DNA of 64,000 nucleotides from Paenibacillus sp. YN15 (GTDB lineage Bacteria > Bacillota > Bacilli > Paenibacillales > NBRC-103111), in NCBI RefSeq assembly GCF_003285005.1, contig NZ_QMFA01000014.1, positions 62,001 through 126,000 of the forward strand, in the 5' to 3' direction. Positions within the stretch are counted from its first letter, which is position 1; each line of letters opens with the position of its first letter. Below, one piece after another: positions 36,898 to 47,824 of the stretch. The notes under the pieces are model-generated. The model searched no databases, had not been told where the DNA came from, and was given only the letters and a program-made list of their open reading frames with translations. Position numbers and translations under genes: made by a program.

Positions 36898-37686
36898 TTA
36901 TCCCCCAACCTCAATTTTTTCGCGCTTCGCCCCGCCGGAAAGGTGGAGCCGGGTTTCCGAGCAGTCCTGCGGATCATGAGTGTGGCGAACATAGAATTTC
37001 AGCTTGCCGCAGACCTGGGCCGGTCCCCCTCCCATATAATCCTCCAGCATATCAATGTCATGGGACACCATCAGGAAGGTGATGGCATGATGCTGGTGCA
37101 TGTGCCGGATCAGCTCAAAAAAACCCTCCTGGGTCTCCGCATCGATCCCTGCCGTAGGCTCATCGAGAATCAGCAGCTCCGGATTGTTGACGAGGGCTCT
37201 GGCCAGAAACGCGCGCTGCTGCTGGCCGCCGGAGAGCTGTCCGATCCGGCGCTCGGCCAGGTCGGGAATGCCCATTACCTCCAGAGCGTCCTGGCACTTG
37301 CGGACATCGGCGGAGGTCAGCCGCTTAAACAGCTTATTGCGTCCGTACAGCCCGGAGAGCACCACCTCCCGGACCGTAGCCGGAAACAGGGGGTTGAAGG
37401 CGTTCTTCTGGGGCACATAGCCGATCCGGTTCCAGCCGCGGAAGGAGGAATAGGGCTCCCCAAAAAGGCGCACCTCCCCCTGGTCCGGCTTCAGCAGGCC
37501 GACAATAATCCGCAGCAGCGTGGTTTTGCCCGCCCCGTTGGAGCCGGCCAGGCCCACGAAGTCCCGCTGCAGCACAGTAAAATTCAGGTCGCGGATCACC
37601 TGCTTGCCCTCATAGGAAAACGAAACATCCGCAAGCGTCACCACCGGGTCATGACAGTGGGCTTGGGGGTCCACCGGGTTGCTCAT
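36898..37686 (-). CDS. znuC: Zinc ABC transporter ATP-binding protein
   Basis: A 262-residue ATPase. GSNGAGKTT is Walker A, LSGGQQQR the ABC signature, LLILDEPTAGID Walker B, and MVSHDID the switch His. Some 30 residues at the C-terminus, with His and Cys (HTHDPQDC), extend beyond the core. The operon context with a zinc-type binding protein assigns the substrate. Confidence 0.92.
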   Translation of the reverse strand: MSNPVDPQAHCHDPVVTLADVSFSYEGKQVIRDLNFTVLQRDFVGLAGSNGAGKTTLLRIIVGLLKPDQGEVRLFGEPYSSFRGWNRIGYVPQKNAFNPLFPATVREVVLSGLYGRNKLFKRLTSADVRKCQDALEVMGIPDLAERRIGQLSGGQQQRAFLARALVNNPELLILDEPTAGIDAETQEGFFELIRHMHQHHAITFLMVSHDIDMLEDYMGGGPAQVCGKLKFYVRHTHDPQDCSETRLHLSGGAKREKIEVGG

Positions 37687-37716
37687 AGACTGCCTTCTTT
37701 CTATAACTGGATACTG

Positions 37717-38688
37717 CTATTGTAAAGCCTTTACTAGGTTTTGCAAATTCTTTTCCATGATGGAGAAATAATCTTCCCCCGCTTTCAGTTGGGCATCCGT
37801 CAGCCCCTCCAGAGGATTCAGCACCAGCGTCTCGATTTTCAGATCATTGGCCAGGGTTTTGGCCAGCTTATCGGACACCAGCTCCTCAAAGAAGATATAT
37901 TTCACTTGATGCTCCTTAATGAAATCATTGATCTTCTTCATGTCCTGGGCTGTCGGCTCGGAATCGGGAGTCAATCCCATTATAGCCACCTGATTCAATC
38001 CGTAATCCCGGCACAGATAGGCAAAAGCCTTGTGGGAAACCACAATGTCCTTTTTGGTGAGCTTGCTCAAGGTATCCCGGTACTTGCGGTCCAGCTCGTC
38101 GAAGGAGGCGGACAGCTTGGCGAAGTTGGCTTCGTATTCCGTTTTATTGGCAGGGTCGGCCTCTGCCAGCCCGTTCTTGACAGCCTCCGCCATCTTCTTG
38201 GCGTTCATCGGGCTCAGCCAGGCATGGGGGTCAAAATCCCCATGATCATGTCCTTCCTCGTCCTCGTGGCCTTCCTCTTCATGGCCTTCTTCTTCCTCAT
38301 GATCCTCCGCCTTAATAAGCTCAAGGCCGGCGCTTGCTTCAACGGTAATCAGGCTGTTTTTGTCCTTGCGGCTCTTGAGCAGATCATCCACCCAGCCCTC
38401 CAGACCCGCACCTTGATAGACGAACAAATCGGCCTTCAGAATCTGGCTGATATCTCTTGTTTTCGGCTCCCAGTCATGGGGCTCCACTCCGGCGGGCACG
38501 GCGCTGACAGCATGGATGCGCTCCCCTCCGATTTTGGAGGCAAAATCATACAACGGATAAAAGCTGGCCACCACATTGGTTTTGTCGGCAGAAAGCTCAA
38601 TGCCGGAATTGTTGCCGCAACCTCCCGCCAATACTGCAATTCCCAGGGCAACCGCCATGGCCCCCGCCAATTTGGTACGTATATTCAT
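37717..38688 (-). CDS. znuA: Zinc-binding lipoprotein ZnuA/AdcA type
   Basis: A 323-residue surface lipoprotein: signal peptide, lipobox ending in AGGC, and cluster A-I metal-binding fold with SFYPLYDFASKIGG, GVEPHDWEP and VSHKAFAYLCRDYG. A loop of about 25 residues very rich in His, Glu and Asp (EEGHEEEGHEDEEGHDHG) is the zinc-collecting arm characteristic of zinc rather than manganese binders. ATG 38688 has GGGAGG ten bases upstream. A Zur-like site overlaps its promoter region. Confidence 0.93.
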   Translation of the reverse strand: MNIRTKLAGAMAVALGIAVLAGGCGNNSGIELSADKTNVVASFYPLYDFASKIGGERIHAVSAVPAGVEPHDWEPKTRDISQILKADLFVYQGAGLEGWVDDLLKSRKDKNSLITVEASAGLELIKAEDHEEEEGHEEEGHEDEEGHDHGDFDPHAWLSPMNAKKMAEAVKNGLAEADPANKTEYEANFAKLSASFDELDRKYRDTLSKLTKKDIVVSHKAFAYLCRDYGLNQVAIMGLTPDSEPTAQDMKKINDFIKEHQVKYIFFEELVSDKLAKTLANDLKIETLVLNPLEGLTDAQLKAGEDYFSIMEKNLQNLVKALQ

Positions 38689-38716
38689 GAGTCCGCATCC
38701 TCCCAATTCAACCCTT

Positions 38717-38772
38717 AATCGTAATTTTTATCAACAGGGATGATTATAGTGGGACTGCGGCAGATTTGTCAA
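38717..38772 (-). promoter_or_regulatory. znuACB promoter with Zur-box-like operator
   Basis: On the minus strand TTGACA (38767-38772) and TATAAT (38743-38748) are 18 bp apart. Just downstream, at about 38717-38735, the plus strand reads AATCGTAAT followed by a weaker mirrored half. AATCGTAAT is a perfect half of the Bacillus Zur box. Zinc-dependent repression is inferred. Confidence 0.7.
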
Positions 38773-38784
38773 CCCTAAAAGCGG

Positions 38785-40002
38785 TTATTTCCCATTCTCC
38801 ACCCAGGGCGAATAAAGAGTGCGGGTGGTTCTGCGGATTGTGCCATGTACCCGGATGTCCAGTTTGGCGGCAGGGAGAATCTCGTCCTCCCACCGTTCCT
38901 TTACTTTCTCCCATTCCTTGGGGTTGCGGTCATTTAAGGAATTGCCGAAGGAAAAAATATCGCAGTGCAGCTTCCTCACGGTCTTGTCGAAGGCCATCTC
39001 CACCTCTTTTCTGACAATGTCGTTAAAGCCCTTCTCCAGCTCGGCCAGCTCCTCCGTCTTCACAACATTCTTGTAGCCGCTGCGGTCGCCGATATTCAGA
39101 TTGGCGGAAATGTCCACCCGAATATGAGCCTGGCCGTTCTCCATCCAAACCTTCCTCCGGTTTTTCACGCCTCCGATCAGCTCCAGGGAGATCACTCCTC
39201 CCTCGTCCGCCTGCACGGAAATAATTGCGCTCTTCATCGAATTTTTGGTCCATATCAGTCCCCTGGATTCCTTCTCGCTAAGAAAACCCTTCAGCTTGTT
39301 GCCGCGGAACACGGCTGTGCCTCCGGTATAAATGATGGGCGTTTGCTCATCTCCCTTGCTCGATGAAATCTGCCGGCCGAATATCCGGCGGTCATAGACT
39401 TCCTGGCTCATCAGCTCCATAACGGGAGCATAAGGCTGGCTTCCGGTAGGTTCCGTCAGCATCCGGTTAAAATCCACCAGCTGCACCTTGGGGGCTTTGC
39501 CGTTGAGATTGGCATTGGACATCAGATTCGACAGATATTCGGAGGGGATGGGCATCAGGGTGAGCCGAGATTCCATCAAATCCTTGGCCAAGCCCTTCAC
39601 CACCGCTATGTATGAGGTGCCGCGCAATTCCGCATCGGCGCTGAAGAAATCGAGGAAGTCATCAACGCCCTCCCTGGCCGCCTTCTCGCCGATGATGCAA
39701 ACCTGAATATGGCCCCAGAACAGCTTTTGGCCTACAACATTAATGTAATTGCGCAGCGCCTCAAAGGTAGTGGCGCCCTTCACGCTGATGGTCTTGAATT
39801 TATCCTCTCCGCTGGCATTCTCCAACTTAATGGCGGACAAATCGGGAGTCTGAATGGTCAGAATGATCTCGCCGCTGTCCGTTTTGTCTATGCCTACCCC
39901 CATAACATAGTCGATTTCATTGGCCTCCTTGGCGCTCCAGCAGCCGGACAGAAGCAGCAGGAAGCCCACCGGCAGCAGAAATCGCAACAGAGCCTTTTTC
40001 AT
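38785..40002 (-). CDS. Spore germination protein, Ger(x)C family lipoprotein
   Basis: A 405-residue lipoprotein with lipobox LLSGC near residue 21, followed by WSAKEANEIDYVMGVGIDK and the three-domain Ger(x)C layout. It is the C subunit of a GerA-type germinant receptor in the spore inner membrane. Its ATG overlaps the stop of the B-subunit gene by four bases (ATGA), showing coupling. The germinant cannot be told from sequence. Confidence 0.93.
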   Translation of the reverse strand: MKKALLRFLLPVGFLLLLSGCWSAKEANEIDYVMGVGIDKTDSGEIILTIQTPDLSAIKLENASGEDKFKTISVKGATTFEALRNYINVVGQKLFWGHIQVCIIGEKAAREGVDDFLDFFSADAELRGTSYIAVVKGLAKDLMESRLTLMPIPSEYLSNLMSNANLNGKAPKVQLVDFNRMLTEPTGSQPYAPVMELMSQEVYDRRIFGRQISSSKGDEQTPIIYTGGTAVFRGNKLKGFLSEKESRGLIWTKNSMKSAIISVQADEGGVISLELIGGVKNRRKVWMENGQAHIRVDISANLNIGDRSGYKNVVKTEELAELEKGFNDIVRKEVEMAFDKTVRKLHCDIFSFGNSLNDRNPKEWEKVKERWEDEILPAAKLDIRVHGTIRRTTRTLYSPWVENGK

Positions 40003-41102
40003 GGCGCGCTGCCCCCCCGTTTGGTTTTGATCCAGCCCAAAAGCTCCATCAGGAGCAGAAACAGGATGCTGACATAAGGGTAGACCTGCCCCTTGAACTG
40101 GTCCAGCCGGAAGACGGCCTGGGGCAGGTTCTGGGGAATGATGGCCAGAAAGTAAATGATCACCGCCAGGGGAAAAAGCAGCGGCCGGTAGGAATTCAGG
40201 CCAAACCAGGAGCGGAAGCCGGACGCGCAGGCATAATAGGTAACCGACCCCTTAACGGTGTTCATGGTGACCCACATCGCCAGAAAAATCAGCTCCACAT
40301 GCTCGAAGAAATGGAGAAAGCTGATATTCCGGACCATCTCCACCGTGGGAAAAGCCAGCCGCTTTAAATAGGAGGAGCCGAAGGTACCCAGACACAGCCA
40401 ATAGGTCAGCACAAACAGAATGCCCACTGTCAAATTAACCTTAAGCAAGGTGCCGGTGGTCTTCTGTCGGTCGCGGATGCCATTGGCTGCATACAGCAAA
40501 ATGCCGATCTCCATAAAAATGGCCAGCACGGACAAGGTGCCCCGGTACAGATCCGGCAGGTTGGTATCATACAAAGGCATAATCCGGCTCATTTCCACAT
40601 GGCCCAGGGACAGAAGCAGCATAATGACAAGCACCGCTGCCATCCCGGGGAACACCACCTCGGCAAACAGGCCGATGGAGCGCAGGCCTCCCCGCACATT
40701 CCAATAGCGGAGAATCAGAAACATAATCAGCATAACGCCAAGGGGCGTTTCGGGAATAACCAGCGTTTCAAACAATTCGCCCACCAGCCGCATCACATAG
40801 GCCGAATAAAGCAGCGTAGGCAGTAGCAGAAAAAGCAGGGTAAAGGGCATGCCGATCCAGCGCCCCAACAGGGAATGAACATAGGCGATAAACTCCTGGT
40901 CGCCGATCCGTCCAAGCAAGCGGTTCAGCAGCCAGATATAGCCGGAGAATGCTGCCATGGCGGCCAATATGCACAGCCATCCCGTATGCTGTGCCAAAAC
41001 CGTAAGCTCCCGGGGCAAGGTGATGAACATGGTGGCAAAAATATAAATGCCCGAAATGAACATCAGTTGGGGCTGGGTTAATCTGTTTTTGTTTTTGTCC
41101 AT
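39999..41102 (-). CDS. Spore germination protein, GerAB/APC-type permease subunit
   Basis: A 367-residue integral membrane protein with about ten membrane segments in the endospore-germination permease family. By homology with GerAB-type proteins it carries the germinant-binding pocket. It is the third gene of the minus-strand ger operon, 28 bp after the A-subunit gene. Confidence 0.92.
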   Translation of the reverse strand: MDKNKNRLTQPQLMFISGIYIFATMFITLPRELTVLAQHTGWLCILAAMAAFSGYIWLLNRLLGRIGDQEFIAYVHSLLGRWIGMPFTLLFLLLPTLLYSAYVMRLVGELFETLVIPETPLGVMLIMFLILRYWNVRGGLRSIGLFAEVVFPGMAAVLVIMLLLSLGHVEMSRIMPLYDTNLPDLYRGTLSVLAIFMEIGILLYAANGIRDRQKTTGTLLKVNLTVGILFVLTYWLCLGTFGSSYLKRLAFPTVEMVRNISFLHFFEHVELIFLAMWVTMNTVKGSVTYYACASGFRSWFGLNSYRPLLFPLAVIIYFLAIIPQNLPQAVFRLDQFKGQVYPYVSILFLLLMELLGWIKTKRGGSAP

Positions 41103-41130
41103 CCTGTTCTCCTTTCAAGCCCGAGTTGGT

Positions 41131-42669
41131 TTATCGCCTCCGCTGCTGCGGCTTCAGATAACGCTGGCGCAGCGACATCAGATAGGTAGGCTTGCGGATA
41201 AGAATGGAGTCATCCAAATCCGCCCACCGGGACGGGCGGAAGGGCTCCAGATAGCCAACCCCGAAGGGGGTAAGGCTGACCAGATGCAGCAGAATGGCCG
41301 CCCCTCCAAACAAAATGCCGAACATCCCCATCGTCGCGGCGAGCAGCATCAAGGGAAACCGGAGCATCCGGATCGTAATGGAGGTGTTGTAATTGGGGAT
41401 CACAAAGGACCCGATGGCCGTAAACGCCACGATAATGGTCAGAATCGGGCCGACAAATCCGGCCTGCACCGCAGATTGGCCAATCACCAGCGCCCCGACA
41501 ATCCCGATGGTTTGGCCCAGGGAGCCGGGCAAACGAAGACTGGCCTCCCGAAGCAGCTCAATGCTGGCCTCCATCAGCAGCGCTTCAAAAAAAGCGGGGA
41601 AGGGCACCCCGGTCCGGTTGGCTGCGCTGGAGAGCATCAGCGGGGTAGGCAGCATTTCCTGGTGAAAGGTAATCAGGGCAATGTAAAGGGAGGGTAAAAA
41701 CAAAGCCATCAAGAGCGCCAGCCCTCTGAACCAGCGGACAAAGGTGGCGGCCATAAACTTGCTGTAATAGTCTTCGGAGGCGTAGAGAAAGGAGGCGAAG
41801 GTAGAGGGCATGGACAAGGCGTAGGGGGAGCCGTCCAGCATAACCGCCACCTTCCCCTCCAGAATGGCGGCAACGGTTTTGTCCACCCGTTCCGTGCCGG
41901 TAACCTGGGGAAACGGAGAGAGCGGATTATCCTCCAGAAACTCCTCCATCTGTCCGATATCCTGCATGCCGTCCATCTCAATCGTCCGAATGCGCCGTTT
42001 GACCTCGTTGACCAGCTTCGGATGGGCAATATCCCGGATATACAGCACAGCCACATCGGTCAGGCTGCGGGTGCCGACCTGCAGGGACTCCACCGCCAGC
42101 CGCGGGTCCTTGATCCGCCTGCGGATCAACGCCGTATTGACCCGAAGCACTTCGTTAAAGGCCTCCTGCGGCCCGCGGATGGCACTTTCCGTCACGGGCT
42201 CCTGGACCTGGCGATGCTCCCAGCCCTCCGAGGAGATGGCAAGCCCTTCCGCCGCGTTCTCCAGGAAAACCAGAGTGCTGCTGTTCAAAAGCGAATACAT
42301 CAGCTTGGCCCGACCGCTTTCCCGCCTGATGTTCGTGGCCGTAATCAGCTTTTCCAATTCTGCGATGCCGGCCTGGCTCTCCGGCAAGCAAGTTGTGGCC
42401 AGGGGCTGGGTAATAAATTCATGCACCAGCTGCCTGTTCGCCAGTCCGTCCACATACATCACCGCCACCCGCAGGACGGCCCCTCCCTGCTGGCGGACCT
42501 CCGTTTCCTTGATCACCAGATCGCTGCATAAAGCCAGGCTTTCCCGAAAGAAGGCCACCGTTTCCGACAGCTCGGCCGTGATCGTCCCCTGGGGATAGGA
42601 TTCGGGAATGCCAGTCTGGCCGGACGGGACGATCCGGCGTTTGGCATTGGCCTTGCTCCATATTCTCAC
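41131..42669 (-). CDS. Spore germination protein, GerAA family
   Basis: A 512-residue A subunit of a germinant receptor. The N-terminal soluble domain contains IRGPQEAFNEVLRVNTALIRRRI and EVKRRIRTIEMDGMQDIGQ, family hallmarks; PSLYIALITFHQEMLPTPL and the last 150 residues form the membrane part. GTG 42669 is chosen because GGAGG is nine bases upstream and it overlaps the previous gene's stop by four bases. An ATG about 30 codons earlier would sit inside the preceding gene. Confidence 0.92.
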   Translation of the reverse strand: MRIWSKANAKRRIVPSGQTGIPESYPQGTITAELSETVAFFRESLALCSDLVIKETEVRQQGGAVLRVAVMYVDGLANRQLVHEFITQPLATTCLPESQAGIAELEKLITATNIRRESGRAKLMYSLLNSSTLVFLENAAEGLAISSEGWEHRQVQEPVTESAIRGPQEAFNEVLRVNTALIRRRIKDPRLAVESLQVGTRSLTDVAVLYIRDIAHPKLVNEVKRRIRTIEMDGMQDIGQMEEFLEDNPLSPFPQVTGTERVDKTVAAILEGKVAVMLDGSPYALSMPSTFASFLYASEDYYSKFMAATFVRWFRGLALLMALFLPSLYIALITFHQEMLPTPLMLSSAANRTGVPFPAFFEALLMEASIELLREASLRLPGSLGQTIGIVGALVIGQSAVQAGFVGPILTIIVAFTAIGSFVIPNYNTSITIRMLRFPLMLLAATMGMFGILFGGAAILLHLVSLTPFGVGYLEPFRPSRWADLDDSILIRKPTYLMSLRQRYLKPQQRRR

Positions 42670-42905
42670 GAAGCGCCACCTCCGGCTATGCGGTAAATCA
42701 GCATCATCCCCTGGTCCATAAACCTGGCAATAGCGGGGAAGGCTTTCCATTGCTGCAGCGCGCACAGACTCGCAGCCGCCAGGGACAATACGACATACGC
42801 CGTTTTTTCCCTAACGCCCGGGGAGGGTTGGCCATAGTAAGAGTTTTTGCGCGGGAAAAAAGCAGCCAGCCAAACGGCCAAGCCCAGAACGGTCAGATAC
42901 CTCAT
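42666..42905 (-). CDS. Small membrane protein, first gene of ger operon (possible D subunit)
   Basis: A 79-residue protein with two membrane segments (YLTVLGLAVWLAAFF and TAYVVLSLAAASLCAL). Its stop overlaps the GerAA-family GTG by four bases, so the two are translationally coupled. Short two-pass proteins of this size, called D subunits, accompany some germinant receptors (for example GerUD in Bacillus megaterium) and tune them. Similarity was judged by size and position only. AAGGTG lies eight bases before the ATG. Confidence 0.65.
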   Translation of the reverse strand: MRYLTVLGLAVWLAAFFPRKNSYYGQPSPGVREKTAYVVLSLAAASLCALQQWKAFPAIARFMDQGMMLIYRIAGGGAS

Positions 42906-43066
42906 GCTGCACTCACCTTCCTCTTTTCTGTGAAAATGGACCCTCCGCCTTTTCACGCGGAGGCTCCCCCAAACGTACCCGGAATTGGAGCTGGATCATC
43001 GCGGTACTTTTAGAGGTTTTTGGGCTAGTTTTTGCCCATGCGTCCATAACTATACCCGGACATGCA

Positions 43067-43101
43067 AAGGGCCGGCTCTCCTCTCTCGGAGAACCGGCCC
43101 T
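43067..43101 (-). terminator. Hairpin terminator after metG
   Basis: AGGGCCGGTTCTCC and GGAGAGCCGGCCCTTT pair over about 14 bp around a GAGAGA loop, 20 bp past the metG stop. Confidence 0.8.
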
Positions 43102-43122
43102 GATGGGACAGCCTGATGCTGC

Positions 43123-45608
<2,486 letters not shown>

Positions 45609-45614
45609 ATTCAC

Positions 45615-45643
45615 AATATAACGAAAAAGGTCTGCCCTGTCAA
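45615..45643 (-). promoter_or_regulatory. metG T-box promoter
   Basis: TTGACA (45638-45643) and TATATT (45615-45620), 17 bp apart on the minus strand. The -35 box overlaps the yidD stop codon, so metG transcription starts immediately beyond the yidD coding region. Confidence 0.85.
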
Positions 45644-45873
45644 GATTTCCACCGCCCCTTGGGGGGAACGGGGTCGATTCCTCCCGGATGGAAGGGATGG
45701 CATCTGCAGATGCGCGCGGCAGCCAGCAGGGAGCCCTTCAGGGCGCCGTGGACTTCAATGGCCTCCAGGGCATACTCCGAGCAGGTGGGGTAAAACCGGC
45801 AGGTGGGCGGCTTTAAGGGAGACAGGAATTTCCGGTAAAATCTCACCGGGGCTTGGGCGATTTTTTTCATCAT
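45640..45873 (-). CDS. yidD: Membrane protein insertion efficiency factor YidD
   Basis: A 77-residue protein with the full family pattern: [31 protein letters not shown] then [12 protein letters not shown], including the conserved cysteines. YidD assists YidC in inserting membrane proteins. An AGGGG site precedes ATG 45873. No terminator separates it from metG, so some readthrough into the T-box leader is possible. Confidence 0.93.
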   Translation of the reverse strand: MMKKIAQAPVRFYRKFLSPLKPPTCRFYPTCSEYALEAIEVHGALKGSLLAAARICRCHPFHPGGIDPVPPKGRWKS

Positions 45874-45973
45874 GGGATGCCCCTCGTATAATTAAGATGT
45901 ACTTCCTTCATCATGCTGCATTTTTATCCGTCAGTCAAATCGGCGGAACGCCGCTCCGGTAAAAGTCCCTGCG

Positions 45974-46034
45974 CAAAAAAAAGACCGCCCGAACGGGGCT
46001 TCCGGCATAACCGGTGCTGCCCCTCAGGCGGTTG
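45974..46034 (-). terminator. Strong two-stem terminator of a short minus-strand transcript
   Basis: On the minus strand AACCGCC pairs with GGGCGGT and GGGGC with GCCCC, enclosing ACCGG/CCGG, followed by TTTTTTTT. It ends a transcript that would come from the Fur-linked promoter at 46351-46379. Confidence 0.85.
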
Positions 46035-46072
46035 AGAAGAGGATAACTATGGAAAATGGTGAGACGCGATAG

Positions 46073-46315
46073 TTAGGTAAAGCAGCTTTCTTCGCCGCCG
46101 GGAACGATTCCGCGCCGTGTTCGGGTCCGTTTGGCGGAGCCTGCATCACTGGCTTTGTCTGCCGTATGGCGCCGGGTCTTGACGATCACGGCATCATGGG
46201 CAAGCGGTTCATTCGGGACGGCATTGGGGATAACCTCGGGAACAACTTTGAGAACCTCCAGGGTAACTGCAGCCTCCAGACTAACTTTAAGGCTAGCTTC
46301 AAGGCCATCCTTCAT
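46073..46315 (-). CDS. Possible small protein under a Fur-like operator
   Basis: An 80-residue reading frame beginning MKDGLEASLKVSLEAAVTLE, with a four-residue periodic pattern in the first half and a basic second half. I do not recognise it. No ribosome binding site precedes the ATG because the Fur-like box abuts it, so the real product may start later. A TTG-start peptide of about 38 residues in another frame is preceded by AAGG, and the transcript might also be a non-coding RNA. The evidence for transcription (promoter and terminator) is better than for translation. Confidence 0.3.
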   Translation of the reverse strand: MKDGLEASLKVSLEAAVTLEVLKVVPEVIPNAVPNEPLAHDAVIVKTRRHTADKASDAGSAKRTRTRRGIVPGGEESCFT

Positions 46316-46316
46316 T

Positions 46317-46379
46317 GATAATGATTCTCAATATCGTTTCGCTGATATTAAGATACCTTGTTTGAGGCGTTCTGTCAAT
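46317..46379 (-). promoter_or_regulatory. Promoter with Fur-box-like operator
   Basis: On the minus strand TTGACA (46374-46379) and TATCTT (46351-46356) are 17 bp apart. TGATAATGATTCTCA at 46317-46331 on the plus strand matches the 7-1-7 Fur consensus with one mismatch. It would lie at about +13 to +27 of the transcript. Confidence 0.7.
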
Positions 46380-46509
46380 ACTGCAGCGCAAAAAAGTTTT
46401 TGAAGTATGAGTTGCCCCGCTGTTGACCAAACTGGAATCCATCCGGGGACGCAAACTGCAACCCACATTTCTCGCAACAGAACCTACCACGAGGAGGAGC
46501 CCATACATC

Positions 46510-46722
46510 ATGAGATCATGCGTTCATAAGGCTGCCGGACACGCTATGCTGCGAAAAAGGATGATCAGCCAATTGGGAGACGAACCGCGCAGACTATCCA
46601 CCTACCGGATGTTTCGGAGTCCGGAGTTTCAGGAGTTATGCGACTTTTACATGGAGGGCATCGGCTTCCGCCGTTTTGAGCAGTTTGTGGAATATGCGCT
46701 GCGGCTGGAGAAAACCTTCTGA
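46510..46722 (+). CDS. Small protein of unknown function
   Basis: A 70-residue protein, basic at the start and then with FRSPEFQELCDFYMEGIGF and FEQFVEYALRLEKTF. I do not recognise it. Codon use in the second half looks like real coding DNA for this genome, and a good terminator follows within 30 bp. GAGGAGG lies about 11 bases before the ATG, slightly far; ATG 46546 is an alternative without a site. The promoter is unclear. Confidence 0.5.
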   Translation: MRSCVHKAAGHAMLRKRMISQLGDEPRRLSTYRMFRSPEFQELCDFYMEGIGFRRFEQFVEYALRLEKTF

Positions 46723-46750
46723 CTGACGCCCATGCCGGGCGCACATGTAG

Positions 46751-46786
46751 AAAAGCCTGCCCGGATACCGGACAGGCTTTTGTTTT
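46751..46786 (+). terminator. Rho-independent terminator after small gene
   Basis: AAAAGCCTGCCCGG and CCGGACAGGCTTTTG form a 13-14 bp stem followed by TTTT. Confidence 0.88.
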
Positions 46787-46810
46787 GGGTTCGAGCCGGG
46801 ATACAAGGCT

Positions 46811-47020
46811 CTCGCTATGCGGGGCATGTAAGCGGCATAAAATGTTCGCTATTGCCTCTTTTCACCGAAAAAACGCCATTTAGCATACACAAAATGTCTG
46901 CTATTTGCTCCAATCCAGCTGCTTTAGCGTCTTCTGCCGGGAATAGCGAACATTTTATATACGCTATTCCCAAAAAAAGCCGCCAAACCCTTCAATAGCG
47001 TACATTTGATGCCCGCTATC
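46811..47020. repeat. Intergenic cluster of CGCTATT / AATAGCG repeats
   Basis: TGTTCGCTATT, TGTCTGCTATT, GAATAGCGAACATTTTAT, ACGCTATT and CAATAGCGTACATTT recur in both orientations over about 210 bp. Several can pair, for example AAAATGTTCGCTATT near 46838 with AATAGCGAACATTTT near 46943. No gene is seen here. Confidence 0.6.
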
Positions 47021-47049
47021 ATTTCCGGCAGTGCAGCAGCATGAGGGGA

Positions 47050-47544
47050 CTACTTGTTGACCGCGCCGCTCACCGCCCGTTTGTCCCCGGTAAGGGACAG
47101 AAACGCCCGCAGCATGGCCATGCGCCACACCAGAATCATGCCGAAGGCAAGGATAAAGAACACTCCCGCCGACTGGACTACCGTTATGTACCGCTCCACC
47201 CAGTCATGGAGAAGCACCCGGACCAGCAGCATGCCGATGATAATCCACAGGAAAGCCTTGGAGCGCTTCATATAGACCACTTCATCACGGATTTCCAGCT
47301 GTGTCGTGCGAATCAACGGGACCGAAAAGAAAACCGCCCCCACCAAAAAAGCAATTCCCGCCCATGACCAGGGAATCCGCGTGTGAGGCGCCAGAAACAT
47401 CATAAACCCGGTGGACATGCCCAATGGCGGAATCATGATTTTGCGCAGAGTTGTAGGGCGGTTGGAGGCCCGGAGCCGCAGAAAGATAACCATGGAGCCG
47501 GCCAACACCGATACGAGCAGCGAGGTAATTTGTGCTGTTCCCAT
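47050..47544 (-). CDS. ccdC: CcdC-like membrane protein
   Basis: A 164-residue protein with five or so membrane segments. KIMIPPLGMSTGFMMFLAP, KRSKAFLWIIIGMLLVRVLLH and GVFFILAFGMILVWR follow Bacillus subtilis CcdC (YneJ), an accessory protein encoded in the ccd region. ATG 47544 has GAGGGGG eight bases upstream; the longer frame before it has no family similarity. ccdA is 11 kb away here rather than adjacent. Confidence 0.8.
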   Translation of the reverse strand: MGTAQITSLLVSVLAGSMVIFLRLRASNRPTTLRKIMIPPLGMSTGFMMFLAPHTRIPWSWAGIAFLVGAVFFSVPLIRTTQLEIRDEVVYMKRSKAFLWIIIGMLLVRVLLHDWVERYITVVQSAGVFFILAFGMILVWRMAMLRAFLSLTGDKRAVSGAVNK

Positions 47545-47780
47545 AAATAGATCCCCCTCGACGGTCAAGTTGGGTAACGATAGTTCTGTTATACCATATG
47601 GGCGTTCCATTGTTAAATTTTCCGGCATATAGGCTCCATATCATACGTTCCCTCCCTTAATGTCCGCCCCTCCTGATTCCCTCCATTTCCGAACGGCAGC
47701 TCCATCCCATGTCAGAATTATTGCCATCTTATGCCCTGTGACTTGTTTTCCCGGTTGCCCAACCAAACCCGCATAAACGC

Positions 47781-47813
47781 AAAAAAACCGCTGGCCATAA
47801 CAGGCTGCGGTTG
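47781..47813 (-). terminator. Rho-independent terminator after ldh
   Basis: AACCGCAGCC and GGCCAGCGGTT form an imperfect stem followed by TTTTTTT on the minus strand, 12 bp past the ldh stop. Confidence 0.8.
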
Positions 47814-47824
47814 TATAAACAGGA

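Noticed and set aside
46131-46403. 90-codon plus-strand frame over the Fur-linked region
   Set aside because: No ribosome binding site, and it runs through the Fur-like box and promoter of the opposite strand.
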